A stretch of DNA of 64,000 bases. It comes from Sphingobacteriales bacterium. GTDB lineage: Bacteria; Bacteroidota; Bacteroidia; Chitinophagales; UBA2359. The DNA is taken from contig CP064999.1 of NCBI GenBank assembly GCA_016700115.1, forward strand, positions 3,224,001-3,288,000. Direction: 5' to 3'. The notes under the pieces are model-generated. The model saw only the letters and a list, made by a program, of their open reading frames with translations, did not search any database and was not told where the DNA came from. The stretch's first letter is position 1, and each line of letters begins with the position of its first letter. Below, piece by piece: positions 37,354 through 49,300 of the stretch. A program made the position numbers and the translations under genes.

Positions 37354-37431
37354 AATTGATTAGTTTAAAGAGAATTAATGACAACATCATGCAAAATCGG
37401 CCGCAAAGGTAAAGATTTATCTGCAATTCTT

Positions 37432-38675
37432 TTATTCCGGTCTTAAAGTTGAATTGTTTGGAATTAATTCAAACACAGTTATTTCAGGTCTAAACCCCAC
37501 CCGACCCGGATAGGCAACAAATCCAAATCCGGGATTTACATAAAGAAACTGTTGCCTGTCTTTATAAAGGCCATACCATTCTTTATACATCCATTTGACA
37601 GGACTCCATTTCCAAAAGGGAAGGTTGATGCCAAATTGAAAAGCATGGGTATGACCTGAAAAAGTTGCGACTATATCGGGATAATGTTTCAAAACCTCAG
37701 CCCTCCAATGTGACGGGTCATGCGACAACAATAGTTTTACGGAAGATTTCTCAGTGCCTTTGTATGCCTCAGATAAATTGCCATATTTTTTAAACCTGGG
37801 ACTTGCACTCCAGTTTTCCACGCCAATGACCGCAATCGTTTCGTTGTTATTAGTTACCACCGCATGTTCGTTTAACAATAAATTCCATCCCAATTGTTTG
37901 TGGATGTCAATCATCTGTTCAAAGTTTTTGCGATAAGCCTCCTGATTGGGCCATTGAACGTAGTCGCCATAATCGTGATTACCCAAAACTGAAAACACTC
38001 CATGCTTTGCCTGAATGTTTGAAAACACATCAATATAAGGCAAGGCTCTTTTGAATAACTATTGACCAAATCACCGGTAAAGAACACCACATCTGCCTTT
38101 TGATCATTGATGATTTTTACGGCCCTTTTTAAAGGAGTGGTACCGGTAAAACTTCCGGAATGAATATCAGAAATCTGAACGATTTTAAATCCCGCAAGCG
38201 CAACCGGTAAATTTGGCAATTCTAAGGGCACCTTAACAACTTTGTAGCGAAAAGGGTTTCTAACCATACCGTAAAACATCGCCAACAAAGGAACAGAAGA
38301 AAAAACAAGACCCACACTGCATACCAAAGCCGAGCGAGGCAACAAGGAACTTTTGAATTCACCGGATTGAACTGAGTAAGCCATCGTTTTTATCAAACGA
38401 ATCAAATCATCAGTAAATGCAGATACACTTAAAAGCAGTTTAAATACCAGCAACATAAAGAAAACCGCCGTTACATACATACGAGCGGTTTTGTTTTGCA
38501 GACGTATGCCAAACACCAACACGCCAATTGCTATAAAATAGGAAGCAACAGCCAAAGTCCAATAAATTCCATCAACCAGTGTGTTATTGCCGACAGTCCT
38601 GATGACCTGATACCCATACCAATCAAAAAACACTAACATCAGAAGTGGAATCAACCACCTGAAATTTGCAGACAT
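37432..38675 (-). pseudogene. Membrane metallophosphoesterase, split by a one-base frameshift
   Basis: Two overlapping frames make one protein of the YkuE/YaeI-like group. The first (38675 down to about 38044) has four N-terminal membrane segments, then ISDIHSG (metal DxH) and FFTGDLVNSYSK. The second (about 38058 down to 37432) continues with LPYIDVFSNIQ, LGNHDYGDY, LLSHDPSHW and SGHTHAFQF. All metal motifs of the calcineurin-like fold are present once the frames are joined. One missing base in the A-run at 38049-38052 (minus strand TCAAAAG) explains the break: with five As the reading is SKRALPYID. It may be a true pseudogene or a sequencing error. Confidence 0.8.
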
Positions 38676-39179
38676 AAATTGTGGTTATATTTTATTGTGA
38701 TTTCTAAAAAACAACCTTTAAATAAGGAAGTTTCACCACCGGTACATATCAATTCAAGAACCTGAATAATTGTTTGGTCTTGATTTAAGTTTTAGCTGAT
38801 TTATTTTCAATAATGGATATTGGACGTATGAGGGGTACATATTCAAATTAGTCCAAACGAATTGCTTTATTTTTTGGTCATAGGTTACATTCCTAAAGTG
38901 TAGTTGAAAAGAGCCGGAGTATATTCTGCAGTGACGAAATGATACCTGTTTGTTAGACGATTAATAGAATACTTTAAAATTGAATTCCGTATTATTTGAA
39001 TAGCAGGGTTACATCTTTTGTATCATATACTTCAATTGTTTAAGGCCGCTTGACTTTTTCAATCTTCATAGATTGCAGAGCCTGTAAAGTTGTAATTATT
39101 TAAAAGTTTACCAGCTATCGAATGCGTCAAGCATCTGTAAGCAATTCATTTCAACAAGACAAGATTTAGGGTAAATAAT
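38676..39179. other. Non-coding gap upstream of the phosphoesterase
   Basis: A/T-rich, with no credible frame or RNA. It should contain the phosphoesterase promoter. Confidence 0.5.
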
Positions 39180-39480
39180 ACGGTTGTCATAAGTCTGTTA
39201 CAGACTGACTTTAAGTTTTTGCAGGGGGACTTTGCTTTAAAGCAGGGGCGCAAAAAGCCATTGCAGAAGTGCAATGAGGCTTTGCGGTGGTACATTGATT
39301 TATTGCAGGGATACATGAAGTCGTTGCAGGGGTGATTTGATGTAATACAAGGGTGCAATAAGTCTTTGCAGAGGCAATTTAATGCATGGCAGGGGTGCAA
39401 TAAGGCATTGCAGGGATACATGAAGTCGTTGCAAGGATGCATTAAGTCATTACAGATGTGCATAAAAGCTATGCACATGC
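39180..39480. repeat. Degenerate 21-bp tandem repeat array II
   Basis: About thirteen consecutive 21-bp units, recognisable on the plus strand by TTGCAGGGGTGCAATAAG and variants. Because the period is a multiple of three, the minus strand is open and reads as heptapeptides with a cysteine at the same place in 12 of 13 units (such as MHPCNDF, MYPCNAL, LHPCHAL) within a 143-codon frame, 39577 to 39146. There is no signal peptide and no known family. I treat it as a DNA repeat with an accidental frame, with the reservation given in the findings. Confidence 0.7.
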
Positions 39481-40376
39481 TAAACAAATTAGATAAATCG
39501 CACTTGTGTAATTGAAAACATAGTTTTGACTGACAGTTTTTAAGATTATAGGACCAAGTGTCTTTGATGCTTTCCAAATTTTATTTTTTTCAATTGTGAA
39601 TGTTTGGCTTTAAACACATTAGGTTATATAACAAAGATAAAAAATTTAAAACTCACCCTTACTGAGCCATCATGAGTTCCTATTGTTTATACACTTAATA
39701 TTATATTATACTTTAGTAAATACTGTTCCCTAAAGTATTGGGTTAAAAACAGAAAAATTATAAATGACAACTGAAAGTGAAAAAACAAGAAAAATTCAAC
39801 AATTTTCAGAAATTAAAAAAAATTTAAGAAATATTCGAAATTAATTTGAAATTTATTGAAAAATGAACATAAATTCTAAAAATATTATCTATAATAAATT
39901 GATAATTACGATTAGTGTTTTTAGATTTGCGCTAAATCAATATAAAATCAATGATTTGGTGGTTGTTGTTTTTGCCAAATTATACTACAAGCCTTTATTT
40001 TAAAGGCTTTAAATATTATGTACTGATTTGGATTCAGTTTCTGTCTATTACCGTTAATGATTTTAAAAATCAGAAAAAACTCCTTCCACCCAATACACGT
40101 TGGTTGCAGGTAACCTACTCTTTGATCCAATTTGAGTTGATTGTCAAAAAAAAATACAAATTTTTTTTTCGGCATCCTAACGAAACATCAATCAGAAAGT
40201 GTAACAAGAAATGCCATATACCGCAAGGTGTTTTCGGCTAAAAACTATTGCATCAATTACATCAGCCCAAACCTTACAATCAGACAAAAAATTTTTACTC
40301 ATTTCAAATTGTTCTAATTATGAAAGTTTATTTACTACATTCCCAAATCTTAAGAAATCTACCTTTAAGTGCTACA
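39481..40376. other. A/T-rich leader region of the giant HYR gene
   Basis: Very A/T-rich, with long A and T runs (for example at 40147-40175). No gene is supported; short frames on both strands here have no recognisable features. The promoter of the giant gene must lie here, but I cannot pick a clear -7/-33 pair. Confidence 0.5.
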
Positions 40377-43300
40377 ATGCCAACTAAGGATGTTATGTTG
40401 TCTTTAAATAGAACAATCATAATTATCTGTTTCTTAACTGCCTGTTCATTTGATTTGAGTGCACAAACTACCCCAACTTGTGGTGCAAGTTGCACTGCTC
40501 CAATAACCTACACTGGAAACATCACATTAAGTACACAAGCTGATCTTAACAATTTTATAAGCGGTTCTTGTAAATATACACATGTAGTTGGAAATCTCAT
40601 CATAGATGGTAACGGTAATGCCGGAACAGGAACAGATGGAGCCGGTATTGACCCAATCACTGATTTATGTAACCTTCAGGAGTTAGTATCAGTTACTGGT
40701 TCAGTTACCATTCGCGATTTCAATGTTCCCGGCAATCCGGTAACTTTAGTTGATTTAGCCAACTTAAATACTATAGGATTAGGCTTGACAATAGGTGTTG
40801 CTTCAAATGATAACAACGGCTCATTCACCGAAATCAAGTTAAACGGAATTACGGATATTGGCAATGTCAATGTCATCAATATTCAGTACAATCCTAATGC
40901 AACAGCCATTGAATTGAAAAATTTATCCGGAACTGTTGGGGCTACTACAATAAGCAACAATGCCGCAGTTTCTACTATTGATATTGGTAGCACCGGTACC
41001 GGATGGAATACAAGCCTGAACACTGATGTTACTGTTTCTAATAACGGAGTACTCAATTCTGTTGATTTCTCTTCACTTACTTCTGTGGGGAGTGATCTTT
41101 ATATTCAAAACAATGACTCTCCCAACTTAACTATTATTGACTTACAAGATTTGACAACTGTAGATGATAACCTTACTCTGGATAATGACAATGAAAATTT
41201 ATCAGGAGCAACCGTCAGTTTACCATCTTTAGTTACTGTGGGTGTTGACGGAACTGGTACTCTGACCATCAATGACATAGCCACCGGTACATTAGACCTA
41301 AAATCGTTAGTTACAGTTAACGGAACTTTGGCAATTGACAACAACGATAACGGGTTGGCTCATATTCAATTTGAAAATCTACAGACTATTCTTGGAGATA
41401 TGAATATTACGGGAAACAATGACCTTGTCAGTGTTACAGATGCTGCCGGTGGTCCTCCTTTTACTATTGGAATAGACCTTGATATTTCAAACAATGATTC
41501 ACCAAATCTAACAGTGATTGACTTGCAAGATTTGACAACTGTAGATGATAACCTTACTCTGGATAATGACAATGAAAATTTATCAGGAGCAACCGTCAGT
41601 TTACCATCTTTAGTTACTGTGGGTGTTGACGGAACTGGTACTCTGACCATCAATGACATAGCCACCGGTACATTAGACCTAAAATCGTTAGTTACAGTTA
41701 ACGGAACTTTGGCAATTGGCAACAACGATAACGGGTTGGCTCATATTCAATTTGAAAATCTACAGATTATTCTTGGAGATATGAACATTACCGGTAACAA
41801 TGATCTTGTTAGTGTTACGGATGCTGCCGGTGGTCCTCCTTTTACTATTGGAATAGACCTTGATATTTCAAACAATGATTCCCCAAATCTAGCAATGATT
41901 GACTTGCAAGATTTGACAACTGTTGATGATAACCTTACTCTGGATAATGACAATGAAAATTTATCAGGAGCAACCGTCAGTTTACCATCTTTAGTTACAG
42001 TAGGAGTTGATGGAACTGGTACTCTGACCATCAATGACATAGCCACCGGTACGTTAGACCTAAAATCGTTAGTTACAGTTAACGGAACTTTGGCAATTGG
42101 CAACAACGATAACGGGTTGGCTCATATTCAATTTGAAAATCTACAGACAATTCTTACCGATATGAACATTACCGGTAACAATGACCTTGTCAGTGTTACG
42201 GATGCAGCCGGAGGTCCTCCATTTACCATTGGACAGGACTTAAACATTGAAGCAAATATCTCACTATCGTTAGCTACGATTGATTTCGAAGATTTGTTTA
42301 GCGTTGGGCGGGATATTTCTATAGATGACGATAACACAAATAGTTCGGGAACTGAAGTAACATTTCCATCACTGACGAGTGTGGGTAGGGATTTCTTGAT
42401 TTATCAGATAGCCAAAGAATTATCTGCTTCCAACCTAAATAGTATTGGAAGAAATTTTTACATAAACGATAACAACGCTCTTTGTGAGCTGGATATGCAA
42501 GCATTGATTACAGTGAATGGGTATCTGTATATTAACGACAACTATGATTCTTGTACCAGCCCTACTATTAATTTTAATAACCTAATCACAGTAGGAGACG
42601 GGTCAGGAACGGACTATCTTACAATTTTAAGTAACAATGCGATGCCATCTGTGTCATTCCCTATGTTAACAGCTGTAAATGGTAATGGCGGAGGAAATAA
42701 TCGCAGCATCAGGTTTGATGATAATGATTCTGCAGTTACACTAAGTTTTCCATTACTGACAACTATTCCCGGAGAGATTTATATAGGCAACAACTTGATT
42801 TTGGATGCCGTGTCTGTTAATTCATTATCTGTTGTTGGAGAAGATTTGCGTTTTGTTTCAAATCCGGCCCTTACAGCTATCAATTTCCTGTTGTTAACTG
42901 ATGTAACAGGGGTGTTTGAAATTAACAACAACGATGAGCTACCCGATTTAAATGGATTTGGTGTGCTAGAAGAGATAGGAGGAAACGTAATCATCACAGG
43001 AAATGGAAATTCTTTTCCGGGTAACGGATCTGACCTGACTTCGCTCGATGGGTTATCAAGCCTGACAACAATAGCAGGTACAATGAGTGTTACAAGCAAC
43101 CCAATGCTTGGAACTTGTTGTATTATTCCTTGTCAATTGAATAGTATAAATGGCTCTTCTGATCCTTTTACCGGAAACTTAACCATTACAGGCAATCTTT
43201 CTTATGCTAACGGAGGGCGTTGCATTGCCAATGGGCCAACGTTGGCGATTGAAGTGGCGCGTACAGCATGTACACCTGATATCAGCTCATTTACAGCATC

Positions 43301-46300
43301 TGAAACTTCAGGAACAACGGATGATAATATTGTTTGTCACGATGGTTCTACTATTACTTTGGATGTTACGGCAACTTCCATAGGAGCCTTAAACTATGAG
43401 TTTTTCATTGATACAAACAACAACAATTCATGGGATAGTGGTGAAACAATTTTATGTAGCGGAACATCCTCTTCTTGCATGTTTAATGAAACGGCATTTG
43501 GTGGAACCGGTACATTTTATGTTGCTGTAAGAGTATTTACAATTGATTGTGAAGTATATCCGATTTCAAATATCGCTATTACAGTATATGAATTGCCGAC
43601 TGCTTCAATAACGTCTGACTATCTTAATATTTGTGACGGTGTAGTTGAATTAAACGGAAATCCTGTACAAGGTACTTCATTAATTACTTCGGCTGCTCAT
43701 CAGTGGACACAGACTGCAGGTCCCGGAACGGGTTCGTTTGATCCTGATGCAATATCAAATCCTGTTATTTTTAATGTAACAGGCGCAGGTTCTGCTTCTT
43801 TTGAATATGTGGTTACTGACAATTATGGTTGTGAGAGTTTGACGGCATCTGAAACCATGACGTTATTTGCGCCAAGCAGTACATGTGGTTCTTACATATA
43901 TACAGGCAATGTTACCTTCAACTCTCAAACCGACCTTAATGCTTTTACAGGTCCGGGTGGTTGTCGTTACATTCAAATTACAGGAGATGTAACTTTAAAT
44001 GGTAATCATGCTACCGACCCAATTACTGATTTATGTAATTTGCAGGATATTGTAACTATAACCGGTGATTTAACCTTCAGACAATTCACCAACCCTTTAA
44101 ATCCTTCTGTTTTGTCTTTAGCCAATTTAGAAACTATCGGAAATGGATCAGGAACGGATTTATTGACTATAGGCGGAAGCTTAGCAGATCAAAACACAAT
44201 GTTTACCAATATTGATTTTCCGAAACTCGAGAATTTGATTAGCGGTTCTATCATTATTACATTTAATCCGGGACTAACTGCTATTGATATGCCATTGTTA
44301 GAAAGTGTAACAAGTAGTATTACAATCAATACCAATGGAATGTTTGTTACTTCCATTAATTTGGAAAATTTGGAAACAGTAGGTGGGGGGATATTATTGA
44401 ATAATAATGCAGCAAATGCAATAAATGCTTCGATTGATCTGTCTTCTTTAACTACTGTTGGTACAGATATTGATTTAACCCGTACTGCTGATGCTACTTC
44501 ATTTGAATTACCAAGTTTAATCAGCATTGGAGACGATTTGTATTTTAGATCTAACGCTTCCACGTCATTTGATGCACCTTTGCTCCATGTAGTTGATGGT
44601 GATATAGAATTTTCTAACAACGCTGCTTTAACTAGCATTGAATTTCCCACTAAATTTTCATCTGGTACCGGAAGTTTAAATATAAACAATAATACTTCAT
44701 TGCAAACTGTTGACATTGGGATTATCTCCACTTCCAGCTCTGTTACCATTCAAACCAACGGAACTGGAGTTACCGCTATAACTTTAAAAGAACTCGTATC
44801 TGTAGGAAATGATTTAACAATGAATAATACTGTAGCACATGCAGTAAATGCAACAGTTGATTTAAGCAAATTAGAAATTTGTATTGATGATTTAAATTTA
44901 ACCAGAACAGCCTCTTCATTATTAGCCCCATTGGTTGAATCGGTGAATGATTTTGATATAAGCTATAATTCACTCACAGGAGCTTTAAGTTTTCCGAACA
45001 TGGAGGTTATCAGTAGTGATTTAATAATTTCAAATAATCCCAACATTACTTCGATCAGTATCCCAACATTGACAGGTTCGACAGATGTGCTAAATATATC
45101 AGGTAATACAAGTTTAGTTACTGCCTCGATAGGGGTAACAGCAGTAACAGGAAGCGTAACTTTCCAAACAAACGGAACAGGAGTAACGAATATTGATTTG
45201 TCAGATTTAGTAACAATAGGGTCAGATTTGAGTATGAACAATATAGCGACACATGCTATAACTGCCGCGATAGACCTATCTTCTTTAACAACAATCGGTG
45301 ATGATGTAAATTTTACCCGAGCAGTAGGAGCCCTTCTGGCTGGTAATCTGATCTCAGTAGCAGATGATTTCACTTTCACCTTGAATTCTGCTTTCACAAA
45401 TTTTGATACAGCTTTTCCAAGTTTTGCCAGTGTTGGAGGCAATTTTTCTGTGACAAGCAATTCAAGTTTAGCTCAATGTTGTGTGATACCTTGCCAATTA
45501 GTTGTAAGCGGGACTAAAACAATAAGTGGTAATACCGGCAATTGTCAAACATTAGCTATAGCTACAAGCTCATGCCAGGTAACGGTAAATATCACCGGTT
45601 CCGGTAACGTATGCCTCAATGGTGAAGTAATTTTGAATGGAAATTTAGTTGGAACCGATCCACCATATACACATAACTGGAGTATAACAGGAGGGTCAGG
45701 AGCTGCGACATTTATAGATCATGGTGATGGGAGTGCTACTTTCACCGGCACTTCAGCCGGTACTATAGAAATTGAATATTTTGCAACAGGTAATTCCGGT
45801 TGTGTTTCAAATACTGCTACTTTCACCTTAACTGTTGACCCTTCACCAGTTTTATCCGGTTGTTCGGCTAACTTAAACGGTTTGACAAGCTCCGGTGGAA
45901 CAGGAGATTGTTATGGTGTAGTAAGTATAACCCATCCTACAGTAACGGCTCAAGCATCTTGTACTCCCACTACGCTACAGGTTGATTATGGTTTGGGCGG
46001 TGGATGGGAAACAATAACACCTGCTTCTTCAGCAGCTAAAGATTTCCCCTTTGGGACAACTACAGTGAATTACCAATTATTAGATGTAAATTCTAATACA
46101 GTTGGTTCATGCAGTTTAACGGTAACAGTTGAAGATGATGAGAATCCTACATTTACTTGTCCTACCCCTACTTTAGTGTTAAATACTAACGGAAACAGTG
46201 GATGTGAAGTAATTATACCCGACTTAGTGTCATTGGTAAATGATGAAGCCGACAATTGTGGGTTGGCATTAGTCAATCCGGTAACCCAAAGCATAGCTAC

Positions 46301-49300
46301 AGGGGCATATAGCGGAGTTTCGGATGGGAATATCATTCCTGTAACTGTTACGGTAACCGATGCAGCAAGTCCTGCCAACTCGACCAATTGTGTGGTAACC
46401 TTCACGGTGAATGATGATGATGCTCCCACGTTTACCTGCCCAACTCCCACATTAGTGTTAAATACTACCGGAAACAGCGGATGTGAGGTAGTTATACCCG
46501 ACTTAGTGTCAATGGTAACAGATGAAGCCGACAATTGTGGGTTGGCATTAGTCAATCCGGTAACCCAAAGCATAGCTGCAGGGGTATATAGCGGAGTTTC
46601 GGATGGGAATACCATTCCTGTAACTGTTACGGTAACCGATGCTGCAAGTCCTGCCAACTCGACCAATTGTGTGGTAACCTTCACGGTGAATGATGATGAT
46701 GCTCCCACATTTACCTGCCCAACTCCCACATTAGTGTTAAATACTACCGGAAACAGTGGATGTGAGGTAAATATACCCGACTTAGTGTCTATGGTAACAG
46801 ATGAAGCCGACAATTGTGGGTTGGCTTCAGTTCCGGTAACCCAAAGCATAGCTGCAGGGGCGTACAGCGGAGTTTCGGATGGGAATACCATTCCTGTAAC
46901 TGTTACTGTAACCGATGATGCAAGTCCTGCCAACACGACAAATTGTGTGGTAACCTTCACAGTGAATGATGATGATGCGCCTACATTTACCTGCCCAACT
47001 CCCACATTAGTGTTAAATACTACCGGAAACAGTGGATGTGAGGTAGAGATACCCGACTTAGTGTCATTGGTAAATGATGAAGCCGACAATTGTGGGTTGG
47101 CATCAGTCAATCCGGTAACCCAAAGCATAGCTGCAGGGGTATATAGCGGAATTTCGGATGGGAATACCATACCTGTTACCATTACGGTAACCGATGAATC
47201 AAGTCCTGCCAACTCGACCAATTGTGTGGTAACCTTCATAGTGAATGATGATGATGCACCCACGTTTACCTGCCCAACTCCCACATTAGTGTTAAATACT
47301 ACCGGAAACAGTGGATGTGAAGTAATTATACCCGACTTAGTGTCAATGGTTATGGATGAAGCCGACAATTGTGGGTTGGCATTAGTCAATCCGGTAACCC
47401 AAAGCATAGCTGCAGGGGTATATAGCGGAGTTTCGGATGGGAATACCATTCCTGTAACTGTTACGGTAACCGATGCAGCAAGTCCTGCCAACACGACCAA
47501 TTGTGTGGTAACCTTCACGGTGAATGATGATGATGCGCCTACATTTACCTGCCCAACTCCCACATTAGTATTAAATACTACCGGAAACAGCGGATGTGAG
47601 GTAGAGATACCCAACTTGGTGTCATTGGTAATTGATGAAGCCGACAATTGTGGGTTGGCTACAGTTCCGGTAACCCAAAGCATAGCAACAGGGGCGTACA
47701 GCGGAGTTTCGGATGGGAATACCATACCTGTAACTGTTACGGTAACCGATGCAGCAAGTCCTGCCAACTCGACCAATTGTGTGGTAACCTTCACGGTGAA
47801 TGATGATGATGCACCTACATTTACATGCCCAACTCCCACATTAGTGTTAAATACCACCGGAAACAGCGGATGTGAGGTAGAGATACCCGACTTAGTGTCA
47901 TTGGTAAATGATGAAGCGGACAATTGTGGGTTGGCATCAGTCAATCCGGTAACCCAAAGCATAGCTGCAGGGGCTTACAGCGGAGTTTCGGATGGGAATA
48001 CAATACCTGTTACTGTTACGGTAACAGATGCTGCAAGTCCTGCCAACACGACTAATTGTGTGGTAACCTTTACGGTGAATGATGATGATGCGCCAACATT
48101 TACTTGTCCTCCAAATATCACAATTTACGCCGACGCATCTTGTGCTTATGATGCAAATCCGACCATTACCGGTGATGTAACCAATGAAGCAGACAATTGC
48201 ATCGTAGGACAAGCGACTTATGCTGATGTACTGTCTGTTGACCTTTGCCCGGGAACAAAATACATTGCACGCACCTGGTCACTCGTGGATGATGCTGGCA
48301 ATGCCGCTGCTAACCAAGTGCAAATTATAACTATTTTAGACAATACTCCACCGGTTTTAACAAGTACCACTTATGGATTTCCGGATCCAAGTGATAATCC
48401 GGATATAGACAATTACTCTTGTGGTAGTACATTTAACTATACAACCGGTGCAGGCATTTGTTTTGCAACTAAAACAATTACTAAACCTACATGGGTAGAT
48501 GCTTGTGGTGGAACCATCACTAGGACTCATTCTGCCAATAATAGCGTTGTTTTGACAAACTTCCCGGGAACACCGGGTCATGTTCAGGGCAATTTTCCTC
48601 CCGGAACCACAACCGTAACATTTACTGGAACTGATTGCTCAGGTAATAACACTCAATGCCAGGTTATTATCACAGTAACAGATGATACAGATCCTACGCT
48701 TACCAATTGTCCTGTAAATCAAGCAGTCAATACATCACCTGGTTTATGCAATGCAGAAGTAACGACTATTGTACCAATAACTACCGATAATTGTGGTGTA
48801 ACCTCAATTACTCATAGTGCAACAGGAGCAACAGTATTTAGTGGTTCCGGTTTTCTAACTACTCACTCTTACAATGCAGGAATGACATCAGTAACGTATG
48901 CCGTTGAAGATGCAGCAGGAAATGAGGCCGTTTGCAGCTTTACGGTAACAGTAACGGATGCAGAACCACCTGCCATTACTTGTCCTTCGAATATTTCGGT
49001 CAATACTGATGCGGGGCAATGCAGTGCTATTGTAACCTATATAGCACCGGTTGGTACAGACAATTGTTCCGGAGCGACGACAGCCCAGACCGCAGGGTTA
49101 GGTTCAGTCGTTGCCTATCCTGTTGGCGTTACGACCAATACGTTTACGGTTACAGCTGCCAACCTACAAACGGCAAGTTGTAGTTTTACGGTAACAGTAA
49201 CGGATGCAGAGCTGCCGGTCATTACTTGTCCTTCGAATATTTCGGTCAATACCGGAGTGGGGGTATGTACGACAGTAGTAAACTATACTACCCCTGTTGG

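Noticed and set aside
39951..40241. A 96-codon plus-strand frame and a 75-codon minus-strand frame in the leader of the giant gene.
   Set aside because: Very A/T-rich with lysine and phenylalanine runs, no domain, no conserved start context; consistent with chance.
46070..47962. A 630-codon open frame on the minus strand across the HYR-like repeats.
   Set aside because: It is the antisense of a tandem coding repeat: the repeat period is a multiple of three, so one stop-free antisense unit stays stop-free throughout. It has no family features.
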